This document shows, piece by piece, positions 30,528-36,885 of a DNA stretch of 36,885 nucleotides (within the stretch, counting starts at the first letter, position 1; the number at the start of each line of letters is the position of its first letter). Where the stretch lies: assembly GCA_036897095.1 (NCBI GenBank), contig JAYMSP010001053.1:1-36885 (forward strand). The letters run 5' to 3'. This DNA is from Plantago elongata. Lineage: Eukaryota > Streptophyta > Magnoliopsida > Lamiales > Plantaginaceae. The notes under the pieces were generated by a model that saw nothing but the letters and a program-made list of their open reading frames with translations, did no database searches and was not told where the DNA came from. Made by a program: the position numbers and the translations under genes.

Positions 30528-31678
30528 CTACTTAAACTGCTCAAGAAAAGAGCAGATGTGTTCATTGATCTCATCAGGCCTCTCCTGATTCACAAAGTGA
30601 GCCGCACCTTTGATCACCACGACTACCTGCAGCATGGGTACGTCTCTCTGAAACGCGCCTTTGTGTACATAATCTATCGTCCCTGGTATATGATACACCA
30701 AATCGAACTCCCCCACAATATATTTTGTTGGCACCTTCACTTGCGCTCCACTCCAGGGTGCATTCATTTCCCAACTCCTGCAACCCGCATTTTGATTAAT
30801 TTGCTACTACTACTTATAAGTTATAAGAAATGTTATGAACATCAAGATGCTTACAGTCTGAGAGCGCGATAGTAGTTTAAGACACCGGTGAAACCAGTCT
30901 GCTCGTACTTGCTAACGTAATATTTCAAGTCTTGTTCCGACAACCAATTTGGCCTATCAGCAGAATAGTTGAATTGTTTATCCTTAGGAAAAATCCATGG
31001 AGCAGTGTCACGGTGAGCATAGAGACTCTGGAGAACTTTCTCAACCCCAGCTTCCGCAAACTCAGCTTCTATATCACCGGGCTCCTACAAATCATACATC
31101 ATAATTAGTTAAGAATTAAGTTCACATTCATTCTCTATTTGGCAAAAGGGGCTCATAAGTAGACTGGTAGGTGATCGGTCATCTTATTAATAAATGATTA
31201 CCTGGAACCTGGACATATAATGGTCCTGGCCATAGAAATACTTCAAAGTATCAACAAGATCAAATTGGGGATGTCTAGGTAAATAAGGAACACTGAGAGA
31301 AACCAGAGCCTTGACTCTATCAGGCCTGTAAAGGCACAGATGCCAAGCTATAATTGCACCCCAATCATGTGCAACAAGGAAAACCTGTTCTTCATCGGGA
31401 GCAATCGCGTCCAGGAGCAAAATCAGGTCACCCACAACTTGATGGATGCAGAATTTGGAAGGGTCATTGAGTGGTGCACCAGTGGTGTCACCGTAGCCCC
31501 TCATGTCCGGTGCCACTGCACGGTAGCCACGTTCAGCCATGAATAGCATCTGGTGGCGCCAGGTATACCAGAGTTCCGGGAAACCGTGCAGGAAGAGGAC
31601 AGCCGGGCCTTGTCCGAGCTCGGCGACGTGCATGTTCAGGCCATTGACAGCCACTGACTGATGTTTTATACTCTCCAT
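30528..31678 (-). CDS. Soluble epoxide hydrolase (EH3), 318 aa
   Basis: Three minus-strand exons, 31678-31202, 31084-30855 and 30777-30528, give 318 residues. The start MESIKHQSVAVNGLNMHVAE is family-like. HGFP is followed by nucleophile D105 in AHDWGA, lid Tyr Y154 in HYMSRFQ, second lid Tyr in GVLNYYRALR, relay Asp in GEFDLVYH and His in GAAHF. The protein closely resembles EH2 in all exons, including the shared phrase EFAE.GVE.VLQS and an ADRP.WL.EQDLKYYVSKYE segment, so the two arose by tandem duplication. Introns are short (117 and 77 bp), much shorter than in EH1 or EH2. A TATA element sits about 90 bases upstream. The enzyme is expected to be active on epoxy fatty acids. Confidence 0.95.
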
Positions 31679-31763
31679 TCTTTTAATTTCTAATTTTGTT
31701 CTAGAACCAATCAGTCTTGCTCAAGCACTGATGATGATTATTGAGATAATTTATGGGCGGAGA

Positions 31764-31772
31764 GTTTTATAG
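31764..31772 (-). promoter_or_regulatory. Candidate TATA box of EH3
   Basis: On the minus strand the sequence ctataaaac lies about 90 bases before the start codon, a normal distance for a plant gene with a short leader. Confidence 0.55.
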
Positions 31773-31779
31773 ACAACTT

Positions 31780-34761
31780 TTTAAGGGTTGTGGTTATTTA
31801 AAAATAGATCAACGGAAGGAAAATTGGAAGCTACATTTGGAAAATTGACTGATGCAAGTGCAAGTGTGCAACGTCGATATATTCCACTTGTATTGTAACT
31901 GAAATTCTAAATACTACTGCTTCAGAAAGAATATCTGGACGTAGGCGGCTCACCACAATACTCTGACCGCCCCCACAAATGTTCCATTTTGACAATTTAA
32001 TTTATAAATAAATTTCTAACTTTCAATAATTATTTAATTATAAATAGTAAACATAAAATATTCATTATATGATTTAATTAATATTTTACATTTACCGTTC
32101 AAGATATACATCACAATCAAAGAAAAATGTATTTCTTCCTTTCCAGTCAATGGTTTCCTTTTTTTATCCTTTCAATCATCTTACTTTTAAATTGAAATAT
32201 AAAATATTCAATTAAATTATATAACGAAACTTTAACAACTATTTGATTTATAATTTAACGGAGCATTTTAAAATTTGCATATTATGAGTAACTCGGAGTT
32301 GAGTCGATAATCAAGAGGGAGAAAGTAACAATTAGGAGATCAAGAATGTTAAATGTAAGAAAACTTTACTAAACACAGGACATAATTTTTATATAATACG
32401 AACAACACCACAACAATTGTATTTAACAAATTAGTCCTATAATTTTAATTAATTACTATTTTACCTAAAAAAATATTAAAACATGTTTGCTCGAATCAAT
32501 CATATTATCTGAACAAATAAATCGAAGAAACTTTGAAAAACACGAAAAACATGAAGAATGAAGAACACAAAGCAAGAAGAACGCGAAGATCCATCACTGA
32601 AGCTCCGACCATTACTCCAACTAGCCAAGCTCCAATCGGAGCATCCAAGCTCCGACTAGAGTTTTCAAAGCTCCAATAGGAGCTTGGCTCTAGTTAGACT
32701 CAGATATTTCAGGACTGCATTTCATTTTTTCTAATTTGTTTTCTATAAATTATTTATGTAAAATTAATTTATTTATTTATACTAAACAATTGAACAAATA
32801 TTAACGACTACGAATATAAATTATAACATATAAACATCTCAAATTCATCATTATTTATAAAGTATGGCTAATGATTTTTATTACGTTATGATATCGTAGT
32901 GTATATACGTTTAAATATTTCTGAAAATGTGATAATTTTATAAATTTCATGATAAATGGAACTAATTTTATTTTTATATAATTTATTGAATCTATTATAA
33001 TATATAAAAAAAATATTTTTCATTCAGTAAGAACGATCTTGCGATGAACAGTTTCTTTAGGAGATTCGTTGGATTTGGACACAAACCAAAATGTCTTATT
33101 CTACCGCCATCATTCATGCACTGGTGCTGATTGAGATCAAATGCACACCTCACTTCAAGAAAACATGACAATTGAGATCAAATGTTCTTCTCAAATCTCA
33201 ATTGCTAAATTGCTAACAAGTGGAAACGAACATATATTCCTCTCAATAGGTAGGAAACTGAGAAGAAATTTCCTCTCATCCGATAAAAAAAACAGACAGG
33301 AATTTTCCTACTATTTGGGATATGGCCGCAGATCTACTACTAAACTTGAGAATTTGACATGTGGCAAACAAATAGCTAACACTCTAATTAGTGAATTAAA
33401 ATCCAAGAAAACATAAATAAAATCAAATAACCCTTCCACAACTCTTACTCTCCAATTCATTTATACTGAAATGACATCCACCTATGGTCAGATTAGATGG
33501 AAAAGTTGATCAAAAACGTACTCGTGATATTTTTCATTTTAGCATTTTTCATTACTCCAATTCTATTCGGATACTTATTTTTAAATTTTGGAGAAACTCT
33601 TTTAATTCATCTCTCATATTATTTCAAACATTCAGATTCGACGAAATATATTTCACAATGAATTGAATCCAATAAGTATATGATAGAAATTTAATAGCAA
33701 AAAAATCAAAGGAATTTGAAAAGAAGACAATCAGTGTATCATGTTCCCATTTTATGGGATGCACACTAACTCCAGAAAGTAATGTTCATATTTAAGAGGA
33801 TAAGAAAGTATCTGATCAATCTTATACAAAATGGATTTTTTTTTCTTTTTCTCTTTTCTCTCTTCGTCAGGAAAAGGGGCTAATTAATTTGGAAAAATTG
33901 AGAAACAGAGTTTTACCGAAGAGTTCATTGTATTGTAGGCACCCAACATGGAGTTCCCTTATCTCTGCTTTGGCTGGTTTGATATTCAAGTAATTCCAGT
34001 TAACTTATTTGATCCCTCCATTTTTGACTTCCAGTCTTCTGCAATGATTACTGAACTTTGGCTGCTTTCATATTCAAATTTTAGTTAATTTATTTGTTCA
34101 ATTCCCTCCATTATTGACTCCAGCTTCAATAGATAACTGTAGTAATAGCATGTCAACATAGACTAAAAGAAGCACATTTACCTGCCCTAAACGGAATACT
34201 GCTAGTGAACAGCAAACTAGATGTAGACTTGCTTGACTACATTAATGTATGACTAAGTTTCTGCTAAATTATTTCTAAAAATGACAAATTAAACCACACA
34301 TGTGTAATTTTTAAGTAGGAAAAGTTGTACACAAGAGAAAGAATCCTGTAACTTGATGAAGTTGTCATTCTAAGACAAGCTTCTAAGTTCTTTTCTTTTG
34401 AGGTATAGACAGGCCTAGAAGTCGAGAACTGGTTCTCAGCTTACTGTTAGACTACTCACTGTGGTGAAGACGTAAAGTGCCAAAATGGATTGGTCGTCAC
34501 GGGCTCACCGCCAACCCCATGACCAAAATCTGTCAATATGATTGGTCGTGTGAATTATTATCTGTTTTTATACAAAGTTTTCTAATGTATTGAAATAGTT
34601 GAAATATTGTAACACTTTTTTCATAAAACTTACCTTCAATACATACAATTGGTGAAATTCAAAAGCTCGAACTTGTACACAACAAGGATGAGACGAAAAT
34701 TTTAATACTAGGAACAAAGCAATTTGGCTTAAACTAACAGATGACAATTTTATTGTTGATT
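31780..34761. other. Long AT-rich intergenic region
   Basis: No gene could be supported. Short open stretches such as 33141-33416 on the plus strand resemble no known family and have an AT-rich, random composition. The one clear structure is the hairpin at 32617-32697. The last about 200 bases are presumably the 3' untranslated region of the receptor kinase. Confidence 0.55.
32617..32697. repeat. Imperfect hairpin with agctcc repeats
   Basis: The left arm ccaactagccaagctccaat pairs with the right arm that ends aggagcttggctctagttag. The arms are about 26-28 bases and the loop about 27. The word aagctcc followed by a purine recurs about five times between 32600 and 32680. The segment is GC-richer than the surroundings. 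Confidence 0.6.
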
Positions 34762-36885
34762 TCATTCCGAATCATCTTCAGAATCTAGCAGACCTTGCAC
34801 CACAGATGCCATTGTAGGCCGCTTGTTCCGATCTTCTTCCACACAAGCAATCCCCATCCGGATCAACGTTGCTACCTGGTTTATGCTAAACTCCCCCTTC
34901 AATCTCGAATCCACAACGTCATTCACCCAATCCAATCTTCCACTCTCCATCTTCTCCTTCATTTTTTGAACAAAATTTGTCAATGCACCTTCGTTCTGAT
35001 CCCAATCCTCCTCTGCCCACTTATTAACTCGGATTCCCTTCACCATCTCCAAAATTACAACACCGAATCCGAATACATCGACTTTGGCCGTAATCGGATG
35101 ATTCAAAGCCCACTCTGGAGCCATGTACCCTTTCGTTCCTCGGACCCTAGTGAATTCAGAGCTTGTTCCACCTCTCTGCAACAACTTCGCGAGACCAAAA
35201 TCTGCAATTTTGGGCTGAAATTCACTGTCTAGTAGAATGTTCTCCGGCTTCACGTCACAGTGTATGACCCATTCTAGGCACTCATGGTGTAAATAGGCCA
35301 AACCTTTGGCCGTTCCTAATGCCACTGCATATCTCTGCTTCCATGTTAGGAATTTCGCCCCAAAAATATGCCGGTCGAGTGATAAATTCTCGAGGTACTC
35401 ATAAATCAGTATCCTGTGACGTTTCCCAGAGCAGAATCCCCATATTCTCACCAGATTCATGTGATTAATCTTCCCTAATGTGCCAATTTCCGCAAAGTAC
35501 TCGTCTTCTGCTTGATAAAAGTCTCCACTGAGTCTTTTCACTGCCACAACACGTTCATCTGATGATAAAACCCCTTTGTAAACAGTGCCAGAGCTTCCTT
35601 TGCCTAGCTCCTCATTGAAATTATTGGTTGCTTTCTTTAGCTCAGAGTACTCATACCGCCTGAACTGACTAGTTACCATCTTGTAACCAGCCTCGACTGA
35701 AGCAGGAACACTGTGTTTTCGTAGCAGAAACCACCAACAAATAACGATAAATAGGAGTTCTACTGCACCGAGTCCTCCTACAAACCAGAACACATACACC
35801 CATTTGAACCTCTTGTAGTTGAAATCGTACATGGTAGATGAACCAAAAATGATTGTTGCCTGATCAGAACTACATATTATGTTGTTGACATGAGATACGT
35901 TTGGTCGGGATGTTTGTAGTGTAGTAGGTTGTTTGATGTACATACTTGCTTGGAATTCTGGAGCAGTATGGCCATTGTATAGTGCACTCTTTATGTCACA
36001 TTGCCCTTGTCCCAACAATCCATAGCTAAAACCCTGGCAACGAAAATCCTCGATACACATATTTTGGCAAGCCTCAAAAGTGAGTCGAGTTGTGGAATTG
36101 ATATTAAAACTGTAGTAATCTGTGTGCGGGATCTCCAAAAACTTTACTCGGCGGGAATTGAGTAGCGCTTGGTTGAACATAGCCTTGCAACCTTTATTCC
36201 AATCGCCCGGGTCCTCCACCTCAAATCCAGGAGGGCAGGTGCACTTAGGTTCTGGGTCGTACACGCATAATGCATACCTTCCGCATCTGCCTGAGATGTT
36301 ACAAGGTTGTGAAATAGCTTGCCATGTTATACCCCAAAGTCCTGTAGTGTTGATCAAGCTGTAGACCCGGAGGTTCCCATCGTAATCGATTGTGAGCCGC
36401 CTTTGAACTCCGGATCCTGCATCAGAAGAATTGAATTGCAAATTATCACTTGAGTAAAACCTTCCATGTTTATTCAACATTGCCTCCCTGCTACTGTTGT
36501 AGTTTGTTCTGCCACTTGTGTAGACATCAACATTCGGATTAGGCCAATAGCTAGTTGTAGTGTCAGGGTTATCTGAAATCAACCTCAGCACGTTGTCACT
36601 GCCGAAAGTTAAGTTGAAGAAGCCCGATTCGTAACTCCCCTTCCTGAGAACGGATGTTAATCTCTTGTTCCTGGTTAATGTCTGAGAAGTTAGAAGTGTA
36701 TCAGTTGGAGAATCGAAACTTTGCCAAAGAACTTGACCGAGTGGGTTCTTCAATACGAGGTTTCCGGTGTTGAGAAGCACTGCTTCAGAAACATCGGAGC
36801 TGGTGGTATTAGTCTGCCAGACAACGGTGCCATCGACATCAGTCAAGACCATGGCCCCGTCTCGCCTGATCGTTACTCTTGATCC
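34762..36885 (-). CDS. S-domain (G-type lectin) receptor-like kinase, ZmPK1-like, 5' part missing
   Basis: An intronless frame runs 707 codons from the window edge to the stop at 34762. Numbering from the internal Met at 36852, it holds the C-terminal part of a B-lectin domain (to about 60; NTGNLVLKN, WQSFDSPTDTLL), an S-locus glycoprotein/EGF-like part (about 150-225, with Cys-rich CGRYALCVYDPEPKCTCPPG), a PAN-like part (about 240-305), one membrane helix (351-377) and a Ser/Thr kinase. In the kinase are GKGSSGTVYKG 417-427, K439, HCDVKPEN 531-538 with Asp 533, DFG 551-553 and GTKGYMAPEW 572-581. A Cys before the catalytic Asp makes it a non-RD kinase. Such receptors sit in the plasma membrane, and the ZmPK1-like layout fits. 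The signal peptide and lectin start lie beyond the right edge. No break is seen. Confidence 0.95.
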   Translation of the reverse strand, partial: GSRVTIRRDGAMVLTDVDGTVVWQTNTTSSDVSEAVLLNTGNLVLKNPLGQVLWQSFDSPTDTLLTSQTLTRNKRLTSVLRKGSYESGFFNLTFGSDNVLRLISDNPDTTTSYWPNPNVDVYTSGRTNYNSSREAMLNKHGRFYSSDNLQFNSSDAGSGVQRRLTIDYDGNLRVYSLINTTGLWGITWQAISQPCNISGRCGRYALCVYDPEPKCTCPPGFEVEDPGDWNKGCKAMFNQALLNSRRVKFLEIPHTDYYSFNINSTTRLTFEACQNMCIEDFRCQGFSYGLLGQGQCDIKSALYNGHTAPEFQASMYIKQPTTLQTSRPNVSHVNNIICSSDQATIIFGSSTMYDFNYKRFKWVYVFWFVGGLGAVELLFIVICWWFLLRKHSVPASVEAGYKMVTSQFRRYEYSELKKATNNFNEELGKGSSGTVYKGVLSSDERVVAVKRLSGDFYQAEDEYFAEIGTLGKINHMNLVRIWGFCSGKRHRILIYEYLENLSLDRHIFGAKFLTWKQRYAVALGTAKGLAYLHHECLEWVIHCDVKPENILLDSEFQPKIADFGLAKLLQRGGTSSEFTRVRGTKGYMAPEWALNHPITAKVDVFGFGVVILEMVKGIRVNKWAEEDWDQNEGALTNFVQKMKEKMESGRLDWVNDVVDSRLKGEFSINQVATLIRMGIACVEEDRNKRPTMASVVQGLLDSEDDSE

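Noticed and set aside
33141..33416. 91-codon plus-strand open frame
   Set aside because: No family resemblance, no promoter or splice signals, and ordinary AT-rich composition.
34795..35232. 145-codon plus-strand open frame
   Set aside because: It is the antisense of the receptor kinase domain, whose motifs are unmistakable on the minus strand.

Overview
The window is plant nuclear DNA, almost certainly from a eudicot. Genes have short GT-AG introns, intergenic DNA is AT-rich, and the sequence carries Stowaway- and hAT-type MITEs, Ty1/copia retroelements and plant-only gene families (TIFY/JAZ, S-domain receptor kinase, class III peroxidase). The species cannot be read from the sequence; an asterid is a guess.

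Layout. 1-1.6 kb: an unrecognised coding exon on the plus strand and a small two-part gene on the minus strand, next to repeats that resemble a DNA-transposon end. 2.0-2.6 kb: a class III peroxidase exon 2 relic that runs into the 3' tail of a LINE. 2.6-5.4 kb: AT-rich DNA with local duplications and a 589-bp foldback MITE. 5.5-6.1 kb: an intact two-exon gene for a conserved plant protein of unknown function. 6.7-7.3 kb: an hAT-like MITE with a flanking direct repeat. 8.5-12.5 kb: a decayed copia element that has both LTRs but no reverse transcriptase. 13-15.8 kb: MITE and copia fragments plus orphan coding-like segments. 16.0-17.7 kb: a short-LTR, non-autonomous copia-like element on the minus strand. 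18.4-31.7 kb: the gene core. 32-34.7 kb: AT-rich DNA with one strong hairpin. 34.8-36.9 kb: an S-domain receptor-like kinase that runs off the right edge.

The gene core holds three intact soluble epoxide hydrolase genes, one on plus and a tandem pair on minus. Between them lie two TIFY/ZIM-domain genes. The larger resembles the TIFY6 (JAZ3/JAZ4) group and is open across four exons, but the place where the Jas motif should be is degenerate and lacks the core used for COI1 and MYC binding. The smaller encodes only a ZIM domain and a short tail, behind its own TATA box. A roughly 190-bp tandem array separates the two TIFY genes. Epoxide hydrolases act on epoxy fatty acids, and JAZ proteins repress jasmonate signalling, so the neighbourhood is oxylipin-flavoured. 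Any functional link is inference.

The most interesting signals are the two Jas-less TIFY genes and their position inside the epoxide hydrolase cluster.
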